Positions 9,121 through 19,296 of a stretch of DNA of 64,000 bases are shown piece after piece. The position numbers and the translations under genes are program-made. Position 1 is the stretch's first letter. Every line of letters starts with the position of its first letter. Under the pieces are notes generated by a model, which worked only from the letters and a program-made list of their open reading frames with translations, was not told where the DNA came from and did no database searches. The stretch comes from Symbiodinium natans (Eukaryota; Sar; Dinophyceae; Suessiales; Symbiodiniaceae), in assembly GCA_905221605.1 (NCBI GenBank), contig CAJNDS010000557.1, forward strand, positions 1,402,579 through 1,466,578. The letters are read 5' to 3'.

Positions 9121-11781
9121 TCTGGGTTTTTGCTCACTCAGGGGGTTAGAATACATATATTTATATGTATATATATATATATATATATACTTATACATAT
9201 ATATATATATACATACATATATATATATATGTATGTAGATATATTCTCGCCCCCCCCCCCCCCCCCACCCAGATCTACGTTTACAGGTTTCCAGAACCCA
9301 AAAAAAGTTAAAAACACCCAAATCAGGACGCCAAAAAGCCCAAGCCAAAAACACCAAAACAAAAAAAACACACAAATACCATTTCAAAACAAATCTGAGA
9401 CTCTTGGAAAGGTGAAACCAAAACAACCCAAACCAAAAGAACCAAAACCAGAAAACACACACAAAAAACAGAGAAAAACAAAAAAATGCTTGGAGTGAGC
9501 AATGAGGGACAGCTATTGGGACACACGCCGCAAGCCGCACGATAAGCAAGACTTGGAGTTGGCAGAACCCCGAAACGCAATGATTACTATAGATTGCCAT
9601 GAAAATACTGCTATGAGTAGTGGTAGGATTTGTCCTATTGGTTGTTGTCATTGTTGTATCAGATCCGCGGCAGACCCAGTGTTGACCCCGTGCAGCTCAC
9701 CACGTATTTGTTCACTAAGTCAACAGTAAAAAGGCAAAACAACACACGATTTTTTTGAGGTGTGAACAGCAAAACTGCAAAACCTTCCAGGTTTTTTGGC
9801 TTTCGGAGTATATAAGGTCACATAAGTTTAAACCGAAAAATTTGGTTGCAGATTTATGGACATTTTGCATGCATGATGTGTTGCGTAAAATAGTCGCGGA
9901 AAGACTCGACAAGTACGATTTTTTGTCGGTATTTATAGTGTTTTCGGCGTGCACTACTTGTACACAAGTGCGTGGAAGCAAGCAGAAGAGTAGTGTAGAC
10001 AAGGAGGGTGTAGATCTTGGGGGGGGGGTGATATTATATATATATATATGTATACGTATGCATATGCATCTGAAGAAGAATCTAGTCTGCGGTTTAGCGT
10101 TTCGGCTTTAGGGCCTAGGGGGTTAGGGTTTGCGGTAATGTGTCGCAGAAGCTGTGAAGGTTGCCATGCAGACTAGCTTCGAAAGCGTCGTGCAATGCGA
10201 AGAGCAGCCATGGCCCGATTGCGCAGGGCCCTCGAATCGATACCCCGCCCCACGCCATCTCAGGCAGCAAAGCCACCCTGACCTATTTCTGTCAGGGTTT
10301 AGGCCTACTGAACCCAAGCCAATTGCCTACTTCCAACAAGCTTCTTCCGCCCAGTGGGTGGTGCCCGATGGTACACCCCAGAGTCCCAGGCAGGTGTATA
10401 TAAGGATGGCCCCAGGAATGTGATGTCGACTTATAGCTTCTTGTTTCTCTGTTTGGCGCCGCCCTCAGAAGAAGGCGTTGGCTCCCCATGAACCAGACCA
10501 AAAATTGCGTTTGGACGCTGCGGACCTTGCTCGCATGGGGCTCTTGGGGACCCTTTCACCAAGGGCGGGCTTGGATGGTGGGGCTTGGAGGCACAAACAG
10601 AACGGGGCACCGGGCCCATCAGGGGTGCGACGTGCTGCCGACCTCCGAGCTGTGTAGCCACCGTGGGGGGGGGGGGGGGGGTGTAGGCCTTGCCTTGAGT
10701 TTCGGGTTGAGGGGTTTAGGGTTGAGGGTTGGCCGTTTTCTATAAAGAGGCTTGCGTGCGCTCCTGCGGCTGAACTCCGGAGGAACTGTTGCTTCTTCGT
10801 GTGCCACCTTCTTTTCGAGTTCAGGGTGCACAGAAGGTCTTGGGGTATAAGGGTCTAGGGGTTTAGAGTCTAAAGCTGCGTAGGGTTTAGGTTTAGGGTT
10901 TTAGCATCTAGGCTTTAGGGTTTTCAAGGGAGTCAAGCTTGGACCCTTAGAATGTACTCCTAATATGGCCCGTATATTCCCTCTTAGAGGATCTTCAAGA
11001 AGGGTCCGCACACCCCGCTGAAAGAACTCCAAGGCTGCGCCAGCGCACGCACACCTCCAGAGGAGGTGCAGCAGGCGCCGGGGTGGGGGGTGGGGGGGGG
11101 GGTTTAGGGTTTAGTGTTTAGGGTTTAGGGTTTAGGGTTTAGGGGGTCGCCTCGACACGCTCTGTCTGTTACCAGGAGATAGGGTTTCATGTAGACAACT
11201 TGTCACTTCTCACAACAGGGCCTCTTGCCCTGGACTCCGTCCTGTCCGATAAACCCTGAGCGCTGTCAACCCTAATAGCCCTAAACCCCTCAACCCAAAC
11301 GGATCCCGATCAAAAGTGCACAAAGCTCTCTCCACGCGACTTTGGTTTCCTATAGTACAGTATAGGCTTTAGGATTTAGAAGGTAGGGTTTGTGGTTTAG
11401 GGTTTAGGGGTGCATGCAAGAGGTTTACGGATGGTTTACGGTGTAGGGTGGGTTGCAAACGCAAAGCTCCCCCAATCCTGCTTATACCTTCTCCTTAGAG
11501 CTTTTCTCTTTTTGGGGCCCCCCCTTTCTTTTTGGGGCCCCCTGGGTCCTGGAGAAATCATCCCTAAACCTCATGCTCGTGTTGTTCTGCATTAGGCCAG
11601 AAAACCCGACCCCCCGAACCCTAAACCCCCAACTCGCAGGTTCAAGCGGCCCTTAGTCCGGTCCCTTACGGCCCGTATGTATAGTGTATATAGGGGTTCT
11701 TTAGCAAGGGACCCCATTTCAGGGCCCAACCCCAACCCCCCCCCCCACAGACTCAAAACCTGAAGCTTGGCGTGGTGGCAG
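9121..11781. repeat. Non-genic stretch: AT microsatellite, AT-rich island, sparse telomere-like motifs
   Basis: An (AT)n-rich block with a C tract lies at 9150-9265. An A/C-rich purine strand follows at 9290-9490. An AT-rich island at 9700-10010 is open on both strands without recognisable product. A second (AT)n block lies at 10033-10065 and a G tract at 10664-10681. TTTAGGG units are few (11100-11140). Short islands around 10150-10420 and 10480-10660 have no convincing splice context. Confidence 0.5.
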
Positions 11782-11839
11782 GCTCTGGGCGCACATGCGG
11801 AGGGAGCCCTGCGTGCGGGAGTGGGCTTCGAGGCGCCAG
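11782..11839 (+). CDS. Exon-like island (LWAHMRREPCVREWASRRQ)
   Basis: Acceptor GGTGGCAG, then the frame reads LWAHMRREPCVREWASRRQ, with donor CAG|GTTGAG. A second frame (ALGAHAEGALRAGVGFEAP) is also open, so the frame is undecided. Flanks are C-rich before and G-rich after. Confidence 0.4.
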
Positions 11840-12524
11840 GTTGAGATAAGGTAGGGCGTTAGGGCTGCTAGGGTATGGGGTTCAGGGTGTAGGTGCAGGG
11901 TTTAGTAGTACAGGGGATTTAAGCTTCGGGTTTTTGGAATTGGGGGCTTGCTGAAGGCTTTGGGAATATCTGGCAGAGGGATCAGTCATGATGAGCCTGA
12001 CATTCCTTCACGGGCCTCTCAAGGTACGCAAGAGACTCACAGCTTGTGTAGTAAACGAACACACAGGGTTCTGTTCCAGCTTGTAACCTTAAACCTTCGG
12101 GTTTTCGGAGTTTAGGGTTTATTGTAGGGCGTATGATCAAAGTTCTAGGGATCACTTGAACCGAGGTTAGTTTGGTGAGACGCTCTCAGGGTATTCGCGA
12201 CTCAGGAGCGGACATAGTCGACAAGCTCGGAAGGCCGTTTAGGGTTTAGGGTTTAGGGTTTTTAGGCAGGGTGAGAAGGGTGTGTGCAGGAGATAAGCTG
12301 GACTGTTAAGGCTTTGGGACTATGGGAATTTAACGGCTTGGGGGCTTCAGGCGACACTTATAGCCCCCGAATCCTTAAATGCCCGTAAGCCCTAAACCCT
12401 AAAACCCAAAACCCTAAACAAACCCTAGCCCGAAACAGGCCCAAAAGCCCCCAAAAACTCCCCTTCCCCCCAACCCCCCAACCCCAACCCCTCAACCCCC
12501 CAACCCCCCAACGCCCCTTGACAG
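11840..12524. repeat. Mixed repeat stretch, no gene seen
   Basis: G-rich motifs at the left and CCCTAAA/CCCCAAC motifs at the right (12380-12520), the same polarity as other presumed introns. A TTTAGGG cluster lies at about 12238-12262. Confidence 0.45.
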
Positions 12525-12571
12525 GCCTTGCTCAGCATCACCAGATCGGTGTCCTTCCTCCACAGCGGCAG
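12525..12571 (+). CDS. Exon-like island (ALLSITRSVSFLHSG)
   Basis: Acceptor TTGACAG, open frame ALLSITRSVSFLHSG, donor AG|GTGGGA (canonical GT). It is 47 bases long. The text is like a helix of a helical-repeat protein. It may belong with the islands at 13121 and 13700. Confidence 0.45.
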
Positions 12572-13120
12572 GTGGGAACACTAAACCCTAAAACCTAAAC
12601 CCTTGACCCTAAGACGTGGGGGGTGGAATTCCGGAAGCGGTGTCGGTCCTGCGTTCGGGCCTATGGTGTTGAATTCCGGGCTAAGAGTTTTGGATTTTTG
12701 GTGGGATCACACGCTCTGCTCAAAGCTCCTGCACATGTTTTCTCCTTCAGAAGCAGCTGCATTAAGGGGCAAGGGTTTAGGGTTTCGGGTTTAGGGTTTA
12801 GGGTTTAGGGGCCTGGGCTTGCTTGGTGTTGGTATCTGGGGGTGAGCGGGTGTTTAGGGTTCCGGTTTCAGGTTTAGGTGTTGCAGCCCCCTTCACGCTG
12901 AGGAAGGGATTTGGACCATTAGCTCCCGCAAACCCTCAAGCCCCAGGGTTTAGGGTTCAGGGTTTAGGGAAAGCCCTAGGGTCAAAAGCCCTCAACCCGA
13001 AACCTTGAGCCCCCAAGCCCTTAAACCTTAGGGCTTAAGGGTTTAAGGGCTTAAGGGTTTAGGGTTTAGGGCTAACCTTCAAGCCCTTAAATCCTAAAGC
13101 CCCTTAAAGGCCCTCCACAG
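12572..13120. repeat. Presumed intron with telomere-like motifs
   Basis: TTTAGGG units at 12770-12812 and 12945-12970, and CCCTTAAA/CCTAAAG units toward the right end before CCCTCCACAG. Nothing else seen. Confidence 0.4.
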
Positions 13121-13161
13121 CGCTGTCTCCCTTGGTGCGCCTCCTGGTGCACACGGCCGAG
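13121..13161 (+). CDS. Exon-like island (ALSPLVRLLVHTAE)
   Basis: Acceptor CCCTCCACAG. The frame (two bases into the exon) reads LSPLVRLLVHTAE, with donor GC (GAG|GCGTGG). It is hydrophobic-helical and consistent with the helical-repeat islands around it. Confidence 0.45.
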
Positions 13162-13699
13162 GCGTGGGGTTTATCTGAGCGTCCCCCTCCCCATGGAGCC
13201 TGGCTACGATAAGGTGTTTAGGGTCTAGGTTTAGGATTTAGGGTTAGGGTTTGGGGTTTAGTGTTTAGGGTCTAGGGTTTGGGTTTAGGGTTTAGGTGAC
13301 ATACGGTCTAGGTTTATGTGTAAGTACAAAGGCGGCAGAGGGTGTAGTCGTCTCACTCAAGCACCCGAACCGCAAGACTTAAGCCCTCGAACCTGGAATT
13401 GGAAACCTTCCATCCCAACACTAAATCTAAACCCTAAACTCTACAAAGCTTATGAACATCCTCAGTCCTAAGACCTTAAACCCCATGTCCGCCCCTCCCC
13501 TGAAGCCCTATGGTTGAGGTTTTAGGGTTTGGGGTTTAGGGTTTAGGGTTTAGGGCTTAGGGTTTAGGGCTTAGGGTTTAGGGTTTAGGGTTTAGGGTTT
13601 AGGGTTTAGGGTTTAGGGTTTAGGGTTTAGGGTTTAGGGTTTAGTTGCTCACGGTTGAGGATTTGGAGCTGCCCAATAATGTAGGAAGCTACCATCCAG
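13162..13699. repeat. Presumed intron with a long TTTAGGG array
   Basis: Near-perfect TTTAGGG units at about 13535-13646. CCCTAAA-type motifs are weak here, so the right end lacks the usual C-strand array. Confidence 0.45.
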
Positions 13700-13757
13700 G
13701 CCCACAGGGACCCGGTGGAGGTTCGCCGGCTGGTGCAGGTCTTCGCCAAGATGCCAG
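13700..13757 (+). CDS. Exon-like island (AHRDPVEVRRLVQVFAKMP)
   Basis: Acceptor ACCATCCAG, open frame AHRDPVEVRRLVQVFAKMP, possible GC donor (CCAG|GCAGCG). The helix-turn pattern resembles RAP/FASTK-like or octotricopeptide repeats. Inference only. Confidence 0.5.
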
Positions 13758-14200
13758 GCAGCGGGGTTCGATTTGGGATGTTCAGGGAGTATAGGGGTTC
13801 CAGCCCCTCAACCTCAAACCTCCCGAAGCCCTAAACCCTAAACCCTACGCCCTAAACCCTAAACCCTAAACCCTAAACCCTAAACCCTAAACCCTAAACC
13901 CCTAGATTTGAGGGGTGAGGGTTTGGGGGCTTCAGGGCCCAGGGCATCCCAAGTTGTCTTGTTTCTTTGGAGTCGAGTGTTTGAGGGTTTGGGGTTGAGG
14001 GTTCAGAGTTTGAGGTGTTCGGCTAGGAGTACTACAGGGGTCGGTATAATAACTATCCGTATTCCCTTCTGGTCCGTATATATATGCATATATATATATA
14101 TACACTATCAAAACCCCCAAAACCGCATTCTAATTGTGAAGGCCCGGATATGAGGAGTCTTGCGGTTTTATGATCCCGGGCTGGTGGTTCGTTTGCAGAG
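13758..14200. repeat. Presumed intron: CCCTAAA array and AT microsatellite
   Basis: CCCTAAA units at 13828-13902, G-rich motifs to 14020, then an (AT)n tract at 14077-14103. No gene. Confidence 0.45.
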
Positions 14201-14684
14201 CATGCAGACCACGGTGCCATAGCAGAAGCCCTATGCCCTATGCACTGTCAGCCGTCGCCGAGACGCACGGCCTGCAGGCTTCAAGACCATTTTCCACACA
14301 GTCATGTTTGTGCTGGACCTCTACCACCTGCTTCGCAGCCATGCATCTTATGCTGCAGTCAGACGTGCCTACGTGCATCTCCTTTTTGTCGAAGCCTTGC
14401 GCCATAACCTTCCAGAGATTGCGTTTCAGTACATGATTTCCTTCATCCCGGCCGCGCAGTACACCGCCAGACTCTTGCATGTCTTCCACACAATCATTCT
14501 GCGACCACAGGTGCTGCGTCTGGGCCACAGCGTTGAGGTCGACACCCTCCTGACGACCTTCGGCGTCAATCCCAACAAACTACCGAAAGTGGACCTCTGG
14601 AGCAATGTCTTGCCAAAGCCTCATTTCGTACCGTGGAAGGAGCCGCCACGCCCTGCGGGAGGACATTCGAATCATAGGGTTTAG
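14201..14684 (+). CDS. Unknown protein, 3' exon or small gene
   Basis: An ATG at 14304 opens 126 codons to TAG at 14682-14684, and the frame is also open for about 80 bases upstream after a TTTGCAG acceptor-like site. Text such as AVRRAYVHLLFVEALRHNLP, SVEVDTLLTTFGVNPNKLPK and LPKPHFVPWKEPPRP is varied and protein-like. The stop falls in the first TTTAGG of the downstream array. No family recognised. The opposite strand is also open over part of the region. Confidence 0.5.
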
Positions 14685-15381
14685 GTTTCCGGGTTTAGGG
14701 TTTAGGGTTTAGGGTTTAGGGTTTAGGGTTTAGGGTTTAGGCTTCCTCCAGCATCTCCGTGTGCAAGGGCAAGGTTGCTGGCTGATGTTTGATGAGACTT
14801 GCTCAGGGCGTCATTGGGGCTCATCGGGGCTATTGGGTTTGTATATCTTTCCAAGCTAGGATCCCTGAACCCCACTTGGAACAGTTCCTGCCTGCCCCAG
14901 GGTTGAGGAAGTGGTCTGGGGGTTAGTATAGTGTAATTCTAAAGGGTTTAGGGTTTAGGGCTACTTTAGGGGCCTTAATAAATAGAATAGGGGGTTTTGG
15001 AGGTTCTTATAGTATAGTCATAAAGGGACCATAAGGGAACACTCGTAATTATTCGGGATTTTGGGATTTCGGGGTGTTTATACTGGAATTCACCGTAAAC
15101 CCCAAAACCCTGAACCCTAAACCCTAAACTCTAGACCCTAAACCCATGCGCGTGACTCGGCCCTTCATGGCAAGGCGTAGGAGATGACCACACCGTCATC
15201 AACAGACCCTGAAGTAAACCCTAAACCCTAGAACCCAAAAACCCTAAAACTCTAAGACCCTACAACCCTAAAACCCTGTCATGCAAGTTATAGAGGGTCA
15301 TAGGACTTAGGGTTTACGGTTGTAAGACCACTCGCTACAAGCCCCCGCTACTATCCCCCAAGCTCCCTCCAGTGCCTGTAG
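14685..15381. repeat. Telomere-like repeats and a foldback-like element
   Basis: TTTAGGG array at 14692-14742. Positions 14969-15056 match, in reverse complement, the element at 28386-28497 (shared AAAGGGACCATAAGGGAA and AGAATAGGG blocks). CCCTAAA units at 15115-15145. Confidence 0.5.
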
Positions 15382-15452
15382 GCATGGAGCCCCGCCGCTT
15401 CCTCGAGTCAGCTACAAAATGCTGGGCGGGCGATGCCCCCCTTCATGCCAAG
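15382..15452 (+). CDS. Exon-like island (MEPRRFLESATKCWAGDAPL)
   Basis: Acceptor GCCTGTAG. The frame reads MEPRRFLESATKCWAGDAPL-HAK, with donor GA (AAG|GACACT), one of several GA donors in the window. It is followed directly by a TTTAGGG array. Confidence 0.5.
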
Positions 15453-15711
15453 GACACTTAGGGTTTAGGGTTTAGGGTTTAGGGTTTAGGGTTTCGGGGG
15501 TTTTGGGGTTGAAGGGTTGAGGGTTTAGCGCTTCCGGGGTTTTATGGCTTAGGGCTTCAGAGGTTCAGGGGGTTCAGGGGGTTTTAGAGTTCAGTGCTTG
15601 GCGATTTCTTTTTTTCTGGGGGGGGGGGGGGGGGCTAGAGAGTAATGAGGGCGGATCTACCATGAACATTGAATCCACAGACCTTGTTTTCAGACCGCCA
15701 TAAACGCGGCC

Positions 15712-15749
<38 letters not shown>

Positions 15750-15919
15750 TGTCTGTCTGTCTGTCTGTGTGTGTTTCGAGTTGTTCAGTTGGCCGATGTT
15801 TGTCCCAAAATCCCAGACCTTGAGCCCCCAAACCCTGAACCTAAATCCTAAACCCTAAGCCCTGACCCCTAAACCCTAAATCCTAAACCCTAAATCCAAA
15901 TAATCGTGAGGCTTGACAG
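15453..15919. repeat. Presumed intron with TG/TGTC microsatellite
   Basis: TTTAGGG units at 15459-15495, a T-rich then G tract at 15606-15633, (TG)n/(TCTG)n at 15713-15775, then CCCTAAA units to 15895. It shows clear G-start and C-end polarity. Confidence 0.6.
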
Positions 15920-15991
15920 GATGTTCTGTCATCGGCTTTTGAAGTGGGACCTGCCGGAATTTGGCACTCCACCCCGGCGCCCATGTGCTAG
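15920..15991 (+). CDS. Exon-like island with stop (DVLSSAFEVGPAGIWHSTPA)
   Basis: Acceptor GCTTGACAG. In frame DVLSSAFEVGPAGIWHSTPA-PMC, then TAG. It could be a terminal exon that continues the 15382 island, or its stop could fall beyond an unseen donor. A TTTAGGG array follows. Confidence 0.5.
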   Translation, partial: DVLSSAFEVGPAGIWHSTPAPMC

Positions 15992-16971
15992 TTCGGGTGT
16001 AGGGTTTAGGGTTTAGGGTTTAGGGTATTTAGGGTTTAGGGTTTAGGGTTTAGGGTTTAGGATAATTAGGGCTTTTTTGGCTTAGGGTTGCGGGTTCGGG
16101 CTGAGGGTTTAGCAAGGGTTCTTGCTGCGCTTAAGCATCCAAGTCAACATGATCTTCAGAATCCGCATCAGGAATCAACCCCAAACCCAAAACCCGAAAC
16201 CCGAAATCGGTGAAAAGTCAGTCCCAGGCCAGGTGGTTGCGTCAGAAACATGGGGAGTTAGACTGTAGTTTATTGGGCTTGCAGGGTTTAACATTGATAT
16301 GCTAGTGGGGTTTATATATGGGCTTTATATACATATCCGGGTGTTGGGTTTCAGGTTTTTAAACCCTAACCCTAAACCCTAAACCCTGAACCCTGAACCC
16401 TAGAGTTTGGGGATTAGGGGCTCTCGTGGTGACTTGCCACTGCAGCCATGTTAGCAGGGCAAATCGCGGCCCAAGTATGCAAGAGAGCAATAATCCCACC
16501 CTTTCTGGGTTTAGGGTTCAGGGTTTAGTGTTTAGACTTACCCTGCGCAGGAATGGAGCTTGTCCCTCAACGCGTTTGCACGCACGCAGCTGTCGCCAAA
16601 GCTTGCGCAGGCGGCAACCGCGCAAATTCCTGAATTGATGGGTCCAACTGGCTGTGTAGGTATTTCTTCGGGATACTTGGAAATATGTTTGAGTTTTTTG
16701 GGCACTTTAATTCCTAAGAAACAGCTAAAATCATAATTCTTGCTAGGGTTCCAAGTTCAGTATAAATTTACGGTTCTTGCGATGTGGCGCCTCCAAGTCA
16801 CTAGGTGAACCTCAAGCTCCAAACCTCAAAGCCCTGTTCCCAAAAGCTTTAAGCCCTAAAGCCCTAAACCGTAAACCCTAAACCCTAAACCCTAAACCCT
16901 AAACCCTAAACCCTAAACCCTTAACCCTAAACCCTAAACCCTAAACCCTAACCCGCTTTAGCTCATGCCAG
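15992..16971. repeat. Telomere-like repeats, no gene seen
   Basis: TTTAGGG units at 16000-16062 and CCCTAAA units at 16360-16400 and 16865-16950. Unique DNA at 16550-16800 shows no supported frame. Confidence 0.55.
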
Positions 16972-17018
16972 GCACTGCTGGAGGAGAACTTGGCGATGCT
17001 GGAGAGCCACGACTTCAG
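16972..17018 (+). CDS. Exon-like island (ALLEENLAMLESHDF)
   Basis: Acceptor CATGCCAG, frame ALLEENLAMLESHDF, donor GA (CAG|GACGAG). It is 47 bases and strongly helical. Preceded by CCCTAAA units. Confidence 0.5.
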
Positions 17019-17703
17019 GACGAGGGGCTTGAGGTTGGGAGGTTGCCCCCTTTTTCCTAGCAGCTCCTTAATAGTATTGTAGTATTGTGATATTTTGATA
17101 CTATAGTATTATAACATTATAGCATTTTCGTATGATAGTATTATGGTATCATGGTATTCTAGTATTTTCGTATCATAGTATTATAGTACTAGGGGGTACT
17201 AAGATCCCTACTAAGGACTGTTAGTTTCAGGGGGAACATCTCAGGGCTTCGGGTTCAGATGTGCAGTTAATGGTTGAAAGAATTTGGGCTTTTTGGGTTG
17301 CAGCGGCTCCACATTTCACACGTAGCCCTAAACGAACCCTCGAAACCCTCTTGGAATCGACTGTTTGTTTTTGGGTGGCCTGGCGTTCGCAGTGCAGAGT
17401 GCTTGGATTTGCCGCATACATTCCCGAAGCGCCAAGCTCTAAACCCTGAATCTTCAACCCTGAGCCCTGCACGAACCCGGCCCTGGGTCTTCTTAAACTC
17501 CATGAGGCCCTAAGGCTCGATGCAAGCTCCTGAAGCCTAAACCCTTAAACCCCAAAAGCTTAAACCCCTAAAGCCCTAAACCCCAAAACCCTCAAAGCTA
17601 AAACCTAAAACCCCAAAAGCTTAACACCCTAAACCCTAAACCCTCAACCCCAAAAGCTTAAAACCCTGCATCCCAAAACCCTTAGACCTACATCCCCGGC
17701 CAG
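17019..17703. repeat. Presumed intron: degenerate TAGTATT repeats and foldback-family fragment
   Basis: An AT-rich degenerate repeat of TAGTATTATGG-like units lies at 17075-17190. Positions 17205-17240 match one arm of the foldback family (AAGGACTGTTAGT...GGGGGAACATC). CCCTAAA/CCCCAAAAGCTTAA motifs fill 17530-17690. Confidence 0.55.
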
Positions 17704-17773
17704 ATGTTTGCCCTGAGAGGATGGGTGAGTGGAGTTCCCTGGACCTCGCACTGCTGTGCAACTCCCTCCACAG
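17704..17773 (+). CDS. Exon-like island (GEWSSLDLALLCNSLH)
   Basis: Acceptor CCGGCCAG. One open frame reads RMGEWSSLDLALLCNSLH, with donor GC (CACAG|GCCAGG). The pattern 'lDlALLCNsL' is typical of RAP/FASTK-like or octotricopeptide helical repeats, abundant in dinoflagellates. Another frame is also open. TTTAGGG units follow. Confidence 0.5.
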
Positions 17774-18790
17774 GCCAGGCACTGAGGTTTAGGGTTTAGG
17801 GTTTAGGGTTTAGGGTTTAGGGTTTAGGGTTTAGGGTTTAGGGTTTAGGGTTTAGGGTTTAGAGTTCAGGGTCGAGGGGCTCATGTTGCTTCATGTTTTG
17901 CTTTTCTGGTAGGTGATTGGCGTTTTCGTTGGTTTAGGCTTAGGGTTTTGGGGTTTGGGGTTTGGGGTTTAGGGTTTGGGGTTTGGGGTTTAGGGTTTAT
18001 AGGGGTAAGGCTCGTCGACCTCACGACTTATAGATCTTAAAGCCTTCCAGGATGTTTCGGGTTTGTGAGCGCTTAGAGTTCATGATCTGAGGATTCCTAG
18101 TAATATGAGGGTTTAGAGTTTAGGGCTGACAGGGTTTGGGGTTTGGGGCTTAGGGCTTTAGGCTCTGGGGTTTTGGACTTAGCGTGTTGTTTTCTCCAAA
18201 CCTGAGGTTGGTGATGGCCTGTGGAAGCAGTCGCGCTGCCGACCTTTCGCAGGCCTCGGTTTTGAATTGAAGTCTGCAAAGAGCAGCACTCATGTCCCTA
18301 AGCCCTAAACCTTAAGCCCCTTTTCCTTCATGTCTTTCGGGTTTGGAGGGACAGGACGAGGACTCTAGGCCCTGAACCTATACCTTGAAGCCAGCCCCTT
18401 CAGACATTGCCCAGACCAGATCAAGTTGCGGAACCATGGCCCATGGCTTCTGAATCTTTGAGGCTGTCGGGCGTAGTGTCGCAGTCCATACATGGTAGAG
18501 GTAGCCTCCAGGGCCACTCAAATATGAGCCCTAGACCCGACATCCCGAAATGGAGGTAGAGCCCCATCTGTCTGGTGATCTGTGCGCGCTGTCGTTGGCC
18601 TTATAAAAAGCCTAGTGCCGTGTCACATGGAAGTTACGATATTCGGGACACCTTACGATATTCACGATGCCTTATTGGATCCTACCATTTAAGGGAGTAT
18701 ATTCGGGGTCCCTTATATTGAATGCCATGCCTGAAGCCACTTTCCGCGCTGGAACATCTCGAGATGCCTAACCGGGAAGCTCTTCAACCC
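17774..18790. repeat. Telomere-like repeats and unique DNA, no gene seen
   Basis: A perfect TTTAGGG array (about 17787-17862), then TTTGGGG variants to 18000. Positions 18300-18760 are unique, with repeated TTACGATATTC phrases at 18634-18660. No supported frame. Confidence 0.55.
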
Positions 18791-18947
18791 ATGTTGCCAT
18801 GAGCCATTATGCCTTTATGAGACAGTATGAGCCATTAGCCATGATATGATGAGCCATGATGAGCCATTATGAGCCGTTCTGAGTTATGAGAGCCATTATT
18901 CACCAGCAGGAGTCAGTATGAGCTAATAGGAGCCAAGATGAGCCACT
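18791..18947. repeat. Degenerate tandem repeat of ATGAGCCATT-like units
   Basis: Around 15 imperfect units of ATGAGCCATTATG fill the 150 bases just before the LicD-like gene. The proposed start codon (ATGAGC at 18948) is itself the last unit. The stretch may serve as promoter/5'UTR or be a microsatellite captured by the gene. Confidence 0.7.
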
Positions 18948-19103
18948 ATGAGCCTGCTACGCACCTGGGCTGCGTGCCTGGCAGGGGGCCTTTCTTGGCA
19001 CGCGGCTGTTGGCTTCCCGGCATGTTGCGGAGAGGAGTGGTTTGTGGCGGCCATGGCCCAGCTAAACCGGGAAGTCGGCAAGACACGCTGCGGGCGCGTG
19101 CAG
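18948..19103 (+). CDS. LicD/fukutin-like protein, exon 1
   Basis: ATG at 18948 opens 52 codons: MSLLRTWAACLAGGLSWHAA has the look of a signal peptide or signal anchor, followed by CCGEEWFVAAMAQLNREVGK. The exon ends GTGCAG|GTAAGG, a canonical GT donor, at a codon boundary, and joins in phase 0 to LYARRPLLPR at 19297. The start lies in the tandem repeat upstream. No earlier in-frame ATG was preferred. Confidence 0.7.
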
Positions 19104-19296
19104 GTAAGGGGTACCCCCTGGAAGGGACCCTTAACCTTATTCCCATATATATATATATCCCCTGTATATACCGTAGCCCCTGAATAACCCCCTAATAACC
19201 CGTAAGGTCCCTTAACAGGGTGCCCTTTAGTCCCTTGAGGTGGGCTTCTCGAGGATCGGGAATCCTCTGACGCACAGCTTGGGTTTCTTTGTGCAG
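19104..19296 (+). other. Intron of the LicD-like gene with an embedded repeat
   Basis: 193-bp GT-AG intron (GTAAGG...TTTGTGCAG). It lacks telomeric heptamers, unlike the other presumed introns. Positions 19134-19240 hold an (AT)n tract followed by GTCCCTTA...CCCTTTAGTCCCTTGA. The same order of motifs is seen at 31493-31576, so this is a dispersed element. The intron is open in frame for its last 57 bases, so an unspliced start at 19240 is an alternative. Confidence 0.65.

Noticed and set aside
9052-9651. 199-codon minus-strand frame
   Set aside because: Composed of translated AT microsatellite, C tract and A-rich DNA; no consistent protein character.
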